Of a DNA stretch of 64,000 nt, positions 37,419-50,400 are shown in pieces (the first letter of the stretch is position 1; each line of letters starts with the position of its first letter). Source of the stretch: Vespa crabro (Eukaryota; Arthropoda; Insecta; Hymenoptera; Vespidae); contig NC_060968.1 of the NCBI RefSeq assembly GCF_910589235.1, forward strand, positions 1,149,143 through 1,213,142, in the 5' to 3' direction. The notes beneath the pieces are model-generated. The model was not told the DNA's origin and made no database searches. It worked only from the letters and a program-made list of their open reading frames with translations. The position numbers were made by a program, and so were the translations under genes.

Positions 37419-37716
37419 ATATATCATTATTATTGTTATTGTTGTTGTAGATATAATTGTTATTGTTATTATTATTGTTAGCATTAATTTAATTGTTTTA
37501 TCATATTGAATTTAATATTATTAGAAAATCTCTATATTTTCATTATTATTATTATTATCTAGAATTGTAATATTATAATTGGATGTACTATGTACATATA
37601 TATATACGTATAATCTTGATGTATATTGTGAAATTACTTCTTAAGTTAATATGATAGATGAATTCGATAACATTACAGATGTATTATTTATTTCAAGATA
37701 ATTGAATTCTTTTCTA

Positions 37717-37784
37717 TTGGGGTGGCAACTAAGTGACTGCGGACACTATCGACAAAATCCGCAATCACTTAGTTGCCAACCCAA
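37717..37784. mobile_element. Internally deleted mariner: two terminal repeats only
   Basis: A 68-bp element, TTGGGGTGGCAACTAAGTGA ... GTTGCCAACCCAA, whose outer 27 bases on each side are inverted repeats with two mismatches, leaving about 14 bases inside. It is flanked on both sides by TA (37715-37716, 37785-37786), the mariner target duplication. The repeat resembles honeybee-type mariner ends as I remember them. Confidence 0.75.
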
Positions 37785-38988
37785 TATTATAGTATTGTAG
37801 ATTATTAGAATGATATAAAATACGAAAGGAGAAAAACTTCGGTTTTTCTTTTCCTTTTTCTTTGTTTTACGGAGAAGAAAAATCAATTTCTTGTTTTTTT
37901 CATTTGTTACTTTCATTGTTTCACTTTCCTTTACTTTTTATATCGTATAATGTTCAATTTTTTGTTTAATTTTTAATTCTGTTTTTATTGTTTATACGAG
38001 TACTAATATATAAGTGAAATAAAAAAAGTTACACTTATTGTCAGTCGGCAGAACTTATGCCAACTTCAATGATAAAATATTAAACACTTGCGCGCATGCT
38101 CAGCAGTTTTTACACGATTAATTATTTAATCAGTCTAAAGGTAAAATCAAGTTCATTACAAATGAAATAACTTTTTCGGCAGATCGAGATCTTATATATA
38201 CATATCGCAGCGTTGTAGAGAAGAAAAAAAGAAAGAAAAAAAAAACCATATTCCTAATCAGATGACAGATACAAAACTTTGCGTGTTATTCACATTAATT
38301 TTCCTTTAAAAATGAAATTAAAATGAATGATAAAAAAATAGAAAAGAAAAAAAAAGGAAAAAAAACAAAAAAATAATAGAATTTTAATTAAAAAAATCAT
38401 CGAATATAAACAAATCAAATTATTTAAAAAAGAAAAAAGAAGAAACTGATACACAGATTAGTAAATATCGGGTGATTCAATAACTATTAATATGATCGCG
38501 AATATGTAATCGATCTTGAATTATTTATCTTTTTTCTAACATTTTTATCTAAAACATATTTATCTAATTTCGATCAAAGCAAAAAATATGACTTGTTGTA
38601 ATTGTGTTTACCATCATATATTTTTTTCAAAATACCTCGAAAATTAATCATTGTACAATATTCTACATACTTGAATAGTTTTTTCGTTAGAAGTGATACC
38701 AAAAATCAATTGATGCAGAAAGAAAAAAAAATATATAATTTGAAAAATACCGATGACTTTGAAATCTCATCAAAAAATAAAAAAAAAATATTCAAAGATC
38801 ATTTCAATTATTATCTTGATATTAGTAATAATCAAATTTTCTGAATGAATTGAATTATATTATTATATATTATTTTTATATTAATTCGATTAAAATAAAA
38901 GAACAAATTATTGCAATAATATTGTTTTTGCAATACAAAATAAATTAAATAAATATAATAACTATTTTGTCATTCTCATATAAATATT

Positions 38989-39034
<46 letters not shown>

Positions 39035-39666
39035 ATTTATAAATAAATGTATATTTATAATACTATTAAAAAATAACTAATAAATATATAAATAAATAAA
39101 AATAAATAAATAAATTTGTACGTACACAATATAATACAATACAATTATAGTTACTGTACTTAGAGAAAATATATATGTACATAAATATAAATAAGTAAAT
39201 ATAAATAAATTTCTAAGTTAAATCAATATTCTTTTTTCTTTAATCTTTCTTTAAATAATTCCATTTAAATGAATGAATGAATTATGATTGGAAATGATTT
39301 GTCCTCGCATTATTTCAGATAATCAACATCCCATTGCATTTGTCTTTACCACAATGGCATCGTTTTACATACATGTTATGAAGGCTCGATCATGCCTACT
39401 TGAAGGTTAAATCGATATAATGTCATATAACTCGTATGATATCTTTGCGAATGACACGTCAAACCTTTCCTCGCTATTTTCATTCAAACTAGACCTTTAT
39501 GAATTACTTAATCTTTCAAATTCTTATTGTAATCTTTCAAATATAAAAAAAATAATTTTAAAAAAGTTAAAAAAAAGAAATAAAAAATTCTTTTTCAATA
39601 AAAAAAAAAAATAAAAACTTGCTATAAAATATATAATTTTTCAACGTGACTAACAAAGAGTACATT

Positions 39667-39697
<31 letters not shown>

Positions 39698-40523
39698 TAA
39701 TTGATTTATATCAATCGATTTTATTCATTAATAATTTATTTAAAAAATTGTTACATTATTATCTGTTACAAAATTGTTCGTTACAAAAAATTATTATCAA
39801 AAAAATTGTATATGAATTTTTATTAATAATATTGCCATATAATAATTAAATATATATGTCATATGTATATATATACATATATATATTATCATATGTATAT
39901 ATATATTATTAAAAAAAAATTGTAACAAAAAACAAATCTTCTTGATTAATAAATAAAGTAAATAATTTTTACAAAGTAAAATATATTATTTAAAAATTCT
40001 TTCTAATATGTAAAAATAAAAATTAATTAATAGTATTAATATAATAATTTATAACATTATAAAATATAAATATCAATTTTAGATAATCTATTTGATTATA
40101 TTCGACCTCTCTCTCTCTCCCCCTCTCTCATTTAATTGGATTTTCCGATTTAATTGAAAATATAACATTTGATGCTTATCATTAATCAATCTAATATTTT
40201 TTTCAAGAAGTTAATAAAAACCGGATAAGAAATCAGATATTTATTGAATTGGTATGACGAATGAATCAAATTTTTTTCGTCTCGGTGATACACGGAGTAT
40301 CGTCTTATATCGATTTTAGCAAGCGAATAAGGTCGATTCGAGTTGTCACGAAAGAAGAAGTTGTATTGTTTTCATAAAAGGTTATAACCTGTTCGATAAA
40401 GATCGAAAAAATAAGTTAAGGCACGCTTATATACTATATAAATATACATATTGTATATTTACATAGTATATAATTATATCTATATTAGTATATAATATAT
40501 ATTTATATATATATATATATTAG

Positions 40524-40577
<54 letters not shown>

Positions 40578-41659
40578 TGTACACTTTTTCGTGACGAAGA
40601 AAAAAATTTCTTGAATATCTTCGTTATCGATTAAACTATTTTCTTGTGAATATACATATACACATTCTCTCTCTCCCTCTCTCTCTCAAAAAAAATAAAA
40701 ATATAGAAAAAAAACAACGATATAATTTTTCAGAATCATTAATCTTTGTATTTTTTTTTAAATCAATCTTTTTAGACATATATTTTTGTTCATAATAAAA
40801 AACAATTTTTCAATGCAAAAGAAAAGAGAAAAAATTATAATTGTTTATTCCGTTTTTATTTATTTATTTTTTTTTTATTTTTATATTGGATATATATATG
40901 TATATATTTCACTACATTTTTGTATTAACTACACAAATATACATTTCTTTTCTTTTCTTGCTTTTTTTTTTATGGGAAATAAATATAGAATTTAATTTTG
41001 CTTTTGTTTCCTTTTTATTTTCTTCTTTTATAATAAAAAAAGAATTTTTATTATAAGATAAAAATAAAATTTATTTATTTGTTTATTATTTTACTCTTAT
41101 TTTCTTATTACTTTGTAATAGAACATAAATTGTCTCGCATGTTTTCTTTTTCCCTTTTTCTTTCTTTCATCTTTTTCTTTTTTTTTTTTTTTCAAGGAAG
41201 GTAAACACAAAAATTCGCAGTAATCGAGCACAAATGTAAATATCAGGTCTAAATATATAACATCGAAAATAGCAAGCAATTTATCCCTTTACATAGGAAA
41301 TAATGACTTAACGTGAAATCGATGAATAGACGAGGACTAATATATTAGATATTTGTAGAATTATATATACTCGCTCTGTGACATTTCCATTCACTTTGTT
41401 TTCAAGTTTCTATCTGAATACTAAATCTGTCAATTATTAGATTGACGATTATCGTAAAGAATTATAAAAAAAAAAGAAGAAAATACAATATTATTGATCT
41501 CACTTATCATGAATTCAATTATAAAAGCTTAGAATATCTAAATTATCAGTTTTATTAGTTAATTTATTATTATAAAACTCGTACGATTGAAATAAAATGA
41601 TAAAAAATTTTATTAAAATATACGAACATATACGTAGATCATATAAATTAAGTAATTAA

Positions 41660-42100
41660 TTTATATAAATAATGATTATTGAAATTTTATGATTCTAATA
41701 AAATTCATTTTTATTTCTTAAACTATTTATATTTTATACTATACCTTAAACTATATTTCTTATTCTATTATATCCAAATGGAACATCTAAATTGTAAAAA
41801 AAAAATCTGATCAATTTATGAAATTCTTCATCTCGTATTTATTTGATTCAAATAAAATTATTTTTATTTTCTAAACACATTCTAAACCAATAATAAGAAT
41901 ATCTAAATTATACGAACTTTCTAAATAATTTTTAATATTAAATTTTAATATTTTTTCTATTTTCCAAACACATTCTAATCAATAATTAGAATAACTTGTC
42001 AAACCATTCCTGTTAAACTCTATTTTTATAATTCGAATAAAATTATTTTTAATTTTTAAACACGTGCTAATCAAAAAAATTAGGATCAACAAATTTCTGA
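41660..42100. repeat. Degenerate tandem repeat, ~110-200-bp units
   Basis: The phrase ATTC(A/G/T)AATAAAATTATTTTTA followed by TTTCTAAACACATTCTAA recurs about four times with divergence (near 41690, 41850, 41955 and 42035). Fully non-coding and AT-rich. Confidence 0.5.
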
Positions 42101-43275
42101 TTTTGTCCCATACATCCTCATAATAATTATTTTCATAAAATACAATAAAAGAAAAGAAAATAAAATAAAAATATATACATATATATATAATAAATATAAT
42201 AAATATAATAAATATAAAAAAAAATAATTTCATTGAAATAAAGTTAAAAAAAAATATATACCTACACACACACACACACACACACACAAATCTTAGTACA
42301 TATCTTAGAAAACTGTTCTATTCGTTCAATAAACCAAACCATTTAATCATCCAAACTATATGGTTCATTCTTGACACACGTAAAACTTATACGTTACAAA
42401 TTATTAAATTTTCAATATCTACTCTTTTCTTTCTATCTGTAAAGTTCTTAGAATAATAAATGAAAACGATACTACTGCTGACAATGAAAAAAAAAAAAAA
42501 AAAAAGAAAATACAAACATCAAAGGTCTCAAAGCTAAATCATTATTGCTTGCATGTTGAGAATTCGATCGATCAATATCCTACTCCTTACGCTTACCATG
42601 TGTCATTTATATCTACGCACGTAAAATATATACGGGGTGTCCAATTTAACTCTTTTCTTTTTTTCTTTTTCTCCTTTCCGTTTTATTTTGAAAATACAAA
42701 ATAATGTTATCAAACAATATTACACATTACACTGTAATGAGAGAGATAATAATATAAAAGTAACTTTTAGTCGACATTATTTTTTCTTTGAAGTTTCATT
42801 TTATTATTGTATAAAAAAAAAAAAGAAAAAGGAAACAAAAATAAAAGGAAAAAAAAAATTAGAAATCACTACTTTTATTCCATTATATTTCTTACCTTAA
42901 GAATAACATTGTTCCAAGACAATATATAATACTTTTTTTTAAATGTTTATATAATATTTATACAAAAATAAGGAAAATATTCAAATGAAATTGGAGTATT
43001 TAATAAATATAGTAAATAACATGAATATACTTATTATTCAAATGTACGGCAAGTGTATAATGATTGTGTACTTTGATAAAAGAAAACTAATGTAAGTTAC
43101 ACCCCAATAATTAGGTCGCTCCTACGCAAACGTTGAATTTTGTGGTAAACGAAGGTACAGAATCTAATCTGGGTTACTTCTCGTATATGTACGTATGTAT
43201 GTGTGCCGTTTCCTGAGATTACCATTTTCTTAGCTAAACTCAAGACACGCGAGGAAACTATGGATTTCCTAAGCA

Positions 43276-43346
<71 letters not shown>

Positions 43347-43544
43347 CCACCCCTCCACTCCTCTTTCTCCTCTTGCAACTTCCTTTATAGAAGACAGAAT
43401 TATTTTCTTAAGATGCATATATATTTATACATATATATATATATACATAATTTATGTATAAATTCGTTTGATAATTGTCAGATAGGTTATTTATGTGATT
43501 ACTTACAAATATAGAAAACAAAATATTGATTAAAAAAAAAAAAG

Positions 43545-44560
43545 TTTTGTTCAATATATTTGATTAAAAAAAAAAACAATTGTTCAATATATTTACTTGA
43601 TTTCATTTCAATAATGGTCATCTTTAATTGAATATTCCAAATCATCTTATTTTATTTAATCATAAAAAAAAGAAGAAAGAAAAAAATCATTTATTTAATG
43701 ATTTTAACAAAAATGTCAACTTGTAACTCACTTTAAATGGCTAAATCTGTATATTATGTGATTTCGTCTTACATAAGTCCAGATAAATTGTACATGAGAT
43801 TATGTACATAATTTATAGAAAGAAAAAGTATTGACAAAAGAACAAAAGTTCACTTTCGAAATTATTCAAAATATTTAATTGGTTGTTTCAATAATAATGA
43901 CCTTGAATAGAATAATTTTCATCTTGCTTTATATAATTAAAAAAAAAAAAAAAAGAAAAAGAAAAAAAAAGAAAAAGGGAAAAAGAAAAAATTTATTTAA
44001 TGATTTTCAAAAATGTCAACTTGTAATTCACTTTAAATGGCTATATATTATGTCACTTTATTTTATATAAGCCCAAATAAATTATAGTATGAGATTATGT
44101 ATATAATTTATGGGAAAGAAGTATCGATAAAAAAAGATATCGGAATTATTCAAGATATTTAATTGATCATTTCAATGATAATAATCGCAAAGAGTATATT
44201 CTCCATCTTATATAATTTGATTAACAATAAAAAAAATTTTGTTTGTTTCACGATTTCAAAAATGTCAGTCTAAAATATTTTAGATATGACTCATTCTGTG
44301 TATACTGTGAATTATATATAGATATATATATATATATTAGATATGAATTATGTAAAAATGTGAAAGATAATATTGATAAAAAATACCAAAATTATTCAAC
44401 ATGATTGCTTGTTTATTTCAGTAATAATGACCTTGAATAAACTATTCGCTATCTTCTTTTATTTAATACAAAAGAAATTTACATTATTGCATAGTTTTTT
44501 TAAAGTAATTACGTCTTTTACGATGTTTAATAATTCATTCTGTATATAAATATGTACTTA
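43545..44560. repeat. Degenerate ~250-300-bp tandem repeat, 3-4 units
   Basis: Repeated blocks contain a TTATTTCAATAATAATGACC-like phrase (near 43600, 43885, 44180 and 44420), then AAAATGTCAACTTGTAATTC (43710 and 44010, exactly 300 apart, degenerate near 44258), then GAGATTATGTA(C/T)ATAATTTAT (43796 and 44090). Units are clearly diverged by indels and A-runs. It looks like an old satellite or nested duplication. Confidence 0.65.
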
Positions 44561-44677
44561 CGTATATTTATTTAAATATATATATTATAATATATATATC
44601 ACATATAGTACATATATATATATAATAATTATATATATATATATATATAATAATTATATATATATATATATATAATG

Positions 44678-44715
<38 letters not shown>

Positions 44716-46238
44716 TTTAATTTGTTTTATTTTACTCACTTTATATATACTTCGAAGAGAACAGTTGATAACATTATATATGAGATAAGCTCTGTATGTA
44801 TATGTGTACGCGCGCGTGCGCGCATATACTTGTAAATTTATAAAACTTGTAAAAATATTTTTTTATAGCGATTAATAATTCGCTAATATGCAGTAGATTC
44901 AAAAAAATAATTGAGAACCTCTGTTCTAAAGAAAAACATTTTACAACAAAAATTGATTTATCTTTATATAGTAGGTCTCCTATATATAAAGCGGGAAATA
45001 CGATTATGTACATGCGGGTCCCAAAGCTCAAAAAAGAAAATGTACAAATGAAAAACATATTTTTTTTTATCTAACCTAATAACAATAAATTTGTTTATTT
45101 CATTTTTAAAAGAAACGAATGTTTCGCATGTATATCTGTGGCCTTACGTTTCTAATCAATATTTAAAAATTCTTAGAATGAAAACACTAGCTTATGACAC
45201 GTATAATGTATGGAAACATCCCATATACACAAAATAAGCCAATAAAATATGAATTTTACTTAAATGATTCACTCTATATACTTATATATACACACAATAC
45301 GTATACACATATACATATAATATATTTACGATATACATATTTATACATACGTATTTCATAGTAATCGGTTTATAAATTGACACGAAGTTTTTACAAAATC
45401 GTTCTTAGAAATGCAAAATAAATCTATACAATCGCATCGATTAGAATTGTTTCTTTCTACTTATTATCACTTTAAACAACTTTTATTACCGTGCTCTCAT
45501 TTACTTTCTTTTTTCTTTTCTTTTTTTATACAAAGGTTATGTCAACTTCATTCATGCTGCTTATAAAAAAGAAAAAAATATGATAAATGACAAGTTACGG
45601 TTATTTGAATTATTAATAATATAGTCATACAACAATGTCAATTAACTTTACAACGAAATAAATGTTAATTATCATCATAAATGATTAATTGTAATGATCA
45701 CCAAAAAAAATTGCGTTGTTCCTCGACACAATAAGGAAAAAAATCAGTATAGTTAACTCGATTTATTTATGTAAAAAAAAAAAAGAAATAAAAATCTTAA
45801 TCAACTAATTAACAAAATTTGAGTACTCACCTAAAATGTCATATAATGTCGATGAGATATCCTTAGATATTTAATTATTACCTTCTTGTATGGCTGGTAA
45901 TTGTAAACTGTCGTGTAATCGGCCATGCTTTTATCTGTTTCCATGACAATATGACCAATAACTTAAGGTCCTTTCGTTACGCATGTGCACTAATTATTTT
46001 CGAACATAACATAAAATTTGAAAAAATCTATATTAACATTAATTACAATTTTATTTCGATCAGTATAATATCAGAATATGATAGGTATTTAAATATTAAA
46101 ATTTTTAATTATAATAGAATATCTAGATTATTGATATATTGATTAAGCAAAATCAATTATTTGAAAATCTGATATTTGTATTATATGTAAATTTTATTAA
46201 TTTATTTAATTTTTATAGAAAGTTTTCTTTTTCTTTTA

Positions 46239-46294
<56 letters not shown>

Positions 46295-46872
46295 TGTGAT
46301 AATATAATATAATAAAAGAGGATATATATTTTTTTATATAAAAGAAAATATAAAAATAATTTAAAACATTTATATGATATTTGAATTTTATTTAAAGACT
46401 TTAACTTAACTATGGAAATAATATGTAAATTTTTTATTTATTCCATAACCTTAAAATATAACTTGTATTTATATCCACAAATTGTACTTTCTATTGAAAC
46501 AAAAGATAAATAATAATCTTTTTAAAATAATTAAATCCATTTTTATAATTGAATATATAAAAAGTTATGGATTTATAAAAAAAAGAAATTTGATATAAAA
46601 ACATTTCTTTCATCAATTAATATAAAAAATAAATTAATAATAAAATAATAATAATTAAACTTATAATTCTATTACAATAATTAAATAATTTCAATAAAAA
46701 TATTGTCAATTTTTTGTGAAATAATAATTTTTATGATTCACTGGTTTATCAATGATTGATATTCATATACATATGGCGCTCTCTATACCACCTGTTAGTG
46801 CGCAAGTCATGCAAGATTTTCTTTAGTCGATTACTGTAAACATAAACATTCAGAAAATATATTAATTAAAAT

Positions 46873-48273
46873 ATGTCACAAGAAACAAAAAAGTCAAAAA
46901 GAAAAGACGTGAAAAAGGAAAAGATAATGCAAGTTCAAAATAATGTGAAAGAAGTTGTAGATACTAATGCAAATAAAAATGACAAACCGTATGTATCATA
47001 TGTTTTTAACTTGAATATATTTTTTATTCAGGGGAGACATTGATTTAATTATTACTATATAAATATAGTGTAATATACATGAAAAATCAAACCTGTCAAC
47101 TATCCTTCTCCATAATAAATTATCTGTTATTTTAGTTTAAACATATTATTTATAATAATAATAATAATATAATGTTCTGTTATTTTTTTTTAGAAAATTT
47201 GGACCTTCCATATCCTTCCCATATCAAAGAATATGGTCACGTTGTATTCTAATAATTGGAGTTTTATTTATTGTATGGTATAACAGTAAACACGGTAAAG
47301 AGATACAATTAGCAAAACAGAAAGATATATTGGTAAGCCGAACGCAAAATGTAGAGTGTTCGGAAGAGTATAAAAATGAATTAAATAAATTTTCTGGTTG
47401 TCTACCAGAAAAGTGTGGAAGGGTGGTGACAGATAAATTAGTTACTTCAACAGAAAGCGATGTTCTGTTAAGGCTAGCAATAAATGGTATGAGTCTCGGT
47501 GGTTCCAATGGTGGTGTGACTATCTTAGATCTTCATTCTGGTGCATTAAGTAAAGGATCTAAATTCGTTAACATATATGAACTAAAAGGAAAAAATAAAA
47601 TATTTAATGCCGCAGATTTTGCCATTTATAAGTATGATAAGCTAATTACTTTGATAAAAATTATATTTAAAACTAATGTTTGATTTTATATAAATACTTA
47701 TCTTTATCCATAGAGTAGTTAAAACAAAGGTTCAACATGCCATAGCACATAATTTTGGCGTAGATGTCGACAAGATTTATCTAACCAAACCAACTTTCTT
47801 TTCACAAATGACTAATGTACCAGCTAAAACTATACACGATGAATACTGGCATCCTCATGTTGATAAGGTATAAAAATGTTCTATCATATATTATGCTTTT
47901 ACAAAAATATTTTTAGATTCTTTTTATTTACAGGAAACATACGAGTATTTTCATTACACTTCTTTATTATATTTAAATGATTTTGATAGAGATTTCGAAG
48001 GGGGCAGGTTTATGTTTATTAACAAAAATAATGTTAATAGCACTGTAGAACCACGAAAGGGTAAGTCATGTGATATTTTACATTAAAAGAATATTTAATA
48101 TATAAAATTAAAATAATCTCGTAGGTAGAGTATTAATGTTCACATCTGGTAGTGAAAATTTGCATGCAGTTGAAAAAATAAGTTCTGGAACTCGATATGC
48201 ATTGACTATATCTTTCACATGTAATATGAACGAAGCAATTTCTGATCCAAGTTACCGTAATATATTGAAATAG
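46873..48273 (+). CDS. OGFOD3: 2-oxoglutarate and iron-dependent oxygenase (OGFOD3-like)
   Basis: Five exons: 46873-46988, 47194-47631, 47714-47867, 47934-48060, 48125-48273; 327 residues, all phases consistent. OGFOD3 is a type II membrane protein of the prolyl-4-hydroxylase-like 2OG/Fe(II) dioxygenase class; its substrate is unknown. The N-terminus is Lys-rich and cytoplasmic, residues about 50-66 (CILIIGVLFIVWY) are a signal anchor, and the catalytic part follows. The iron ligands are His233 and Asp235 (HPHVDK) with distal His292 (NLHAVEKI); Arg302 (GTRYALTISF) is positioned to bind 2-oxoglutarate. SLLYLNDFDRDFEGGRFMF matches the jelly-roll core. Upstream (46765-46800) is a short GC-containing patch likely to be promoter. 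Confidence 0.92.
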
Positions 48274-48295
48274 AGTATATTAAATCATTTTTATC

Positions 48296-48440
48296 TTTGA
48301 ATTCTTTGTCTCTAATTCTATAAGAGAGATCTTAGGTACAATTTCTGTTTCATAATATTGGAAGAGTAATTCGTCTGTTATATTTTCTAAGATATTATTT
48401 ACAGTTGGTTGGACTAGCATCATTCGTATCAACGTTATTA
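48296..48440 (-). pseudogene. Fragment of FAS exon 7 duplicated into OGFOD3 3' region
   Basis: About 145 bp match FAS exon 7 (51337-51478) with a handful of substitutions and a ~4-base insertion that shifts the frame. Orientation matches the parent exon, so the sense of the fragment is minus. It starts about 23 bases after the OGFOD3 stop codon, inside the probable 3' UTR, where the plus-strand transcript would be antisense to FAS mRNA. The fragment cannot make a protein. It looks recent because identity is high. Confidence 0.85.
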
Positions 48441-48588
48441 TTTTTAGAATATATTTAATATTTTTATGTATCTATAATAATTTTATATAATTTGATATTA
48501 CAACATTTTAAGAATTGAAACTGACTTCTTACATTTATACAAGGTATTATTTATTTTATGAATAATTGAGAAAATAATGGTAAATAGA

Positions 48589-48690
48589 AATAAATTGTAA
48601 TAATTATTATCATGATTGAAAAATTGTAATGTAAAATATTTCAGATGTTTCTAAAATGAACTAATAATAAGTGGAATGTATTAAAATAAA
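48589..48690 (+). promoter_or_regulatory. Candidate OGFOD3 poly(A) signals
   Basis: AATAAA at 48589-48594 and 48685-48690. If used, the 3' UTR includes the FAS fragment at 48296-48440. Confidence 0.4.
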
Positions 48691-49331
48691 GATAATAACA
48701 ATAAAAAATTGGTATGTATATATAAACAATATTAAAGTTTCTTTTTAATTTTCAAATTAAATTTTGCGTGATATTAATATTTATTATAATTTATGAAAAA
48801 TATTGTACCCAAAGAAAGACAATTTTTTTTTACACCATGTAATATTATTGTTTACATTTATCGATACAAAGGTTTTAATAGAAATAGATTATTGTTGTCT
48901 ACATTTACATACTTACCTAATAATTTTTATTTCGATTATATCTCCATTAATTATTATTTAAAGTATTTTCATTGTTCCTCAAAATTGATAAATAAAATAA
49001 AACATAGAATACATTCGAAATAAAACTATATTACATAAATCTTATCAAAATACCATGTATAATAATACACAAATCGACGCATTTAAGAATTTATTAGATT
49101 AATACACATGAATATATAAACAACGACAGACATTATGCTCAACATCGTATAAGTCTGACTGAGGTTACCATAAATATCAACATATCCACAGATTAATTTT
49201 AACAAAATATTATACTTAATTATCAAACAAAACAGATCTAATTCCTACTTTGAAAAGGAATGATTAAGTATATTATGTACTATGCACCATCTTCGATTTT
49301 ACATCTTCATATAATGGATGTAATTTTCTTA

Positions 49332-49368
<37 letters not shown>

Positions 49369-49546
49369 ACAATAAAAAGAAAAATATCTTATTTCTTAAA
49401 AAAAGAAAATATAGTACAATAAAAATATTGACGTAAATGAAGACATTAAAAAAAAATATATTTTTTAGTACATATTTTACAAATACCATTTATTGTAACG
49501 CTCTTCAACAAGCATTTGTTTATTTTTATATTCTTATCTTTTTTTG

Positions 49547-49596
<50 letters not shown>

Positions 49597-50400
49597 TTTT
49601 TTTTCACTTAAAACTTCACGTGTAAATACCTGGTTATACACTTTTTGTAACAACTTAATTAAGACACCTGTGTTCTGTATACGTGCCTTTCATACTGATA
49701 TTGAAAACAAATAGAGAGAAACGACGCAACAAATTATTATTATTATTATTATTATAATTATAATTATATAATAACAGAATAAATATAATGATAATATCTA
49801 TAAAAACTTAACAATGGTTACCTTGTCCACCAATAACCACTGAAAAGATTTTATAGTACTTGAGACCTTTCTGAAAAATGCACTAAGCACCTCCACCTTT
49901 CTTCATCTTTCTAGAATTATTTTCGTGCTTATTAACTACTTATTTAAAGTAGCCCTCTTTTTCTCTTTTCTTTCTCTATACACAATTAATTTAAGTTATA
50001 TTAATTATAGCTTATGTATATAAACTAAAGCTTTGTGCTTGGCACGTTTTTTTTATAATTTATGTAACACACATTTCTTTAAAAGATTACCGTGATCCAA
50101 ATCACCAAAGCGAAAGTTCATATTTTAATAAGAGATATAAACAGTTACAACGAAGATTATGTTTGTACAAAAGGAACTTTTAAAACTTTGCATACGAGTC
50201 GTTATTATTACTAAATTCTATAGATACATATATACCTTTGTTTCTCTCTTTCTTTCTTTCTTTCATTATTGTTATTTCTTAGCGAAATAGTATATCACGA
50301 TACTTTGTAAAATTTAAATCTTCTTTAACGACTTCTTAGATTTGCAATAAAATAAAGTATTAAATTTGGTATTGAATTTTTTTTTCTTTTTTAAATAATT
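48691..50400. other. OGFOD3-FAS tail-to-tail spacer
   Basis: AT-rich, with a poly-A tract at about 49333-49363 and a (TA)n array at 49551-49592. The part near 50400 is likely FAS 3' UTR. No gene is recognised. Confidence 0.7.

Larger units (their letters stand above)
37787..46872. other. Long AT-rich spacer, no gene recognised
   Basis: About 9 kb upstream of both CILK1 (minus) and OGFOD3 (plus). It holds TA arrays at 39000-39025, 40500-40572 and 44580-44710, (TC)n at 43277-43341, (AAT)n at about 46241-46293, and poly-A or A/G runs near 39670-39697 and 43940-43990. It also holds two degenerate tandem-repeat zones listed separately. A mixed-composition patch at 43085-43265 has no clear frame. 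No exon is supported. Confidence 0.7.

Noticed and set aside
42630..42655. ACGGGGTGTCC word resembling a transposon end, and similar GGGGTGT near 43097 in reverse
   Set aside because: Shared core is only about 7 bases and no consistent inverted repeat extends from it.
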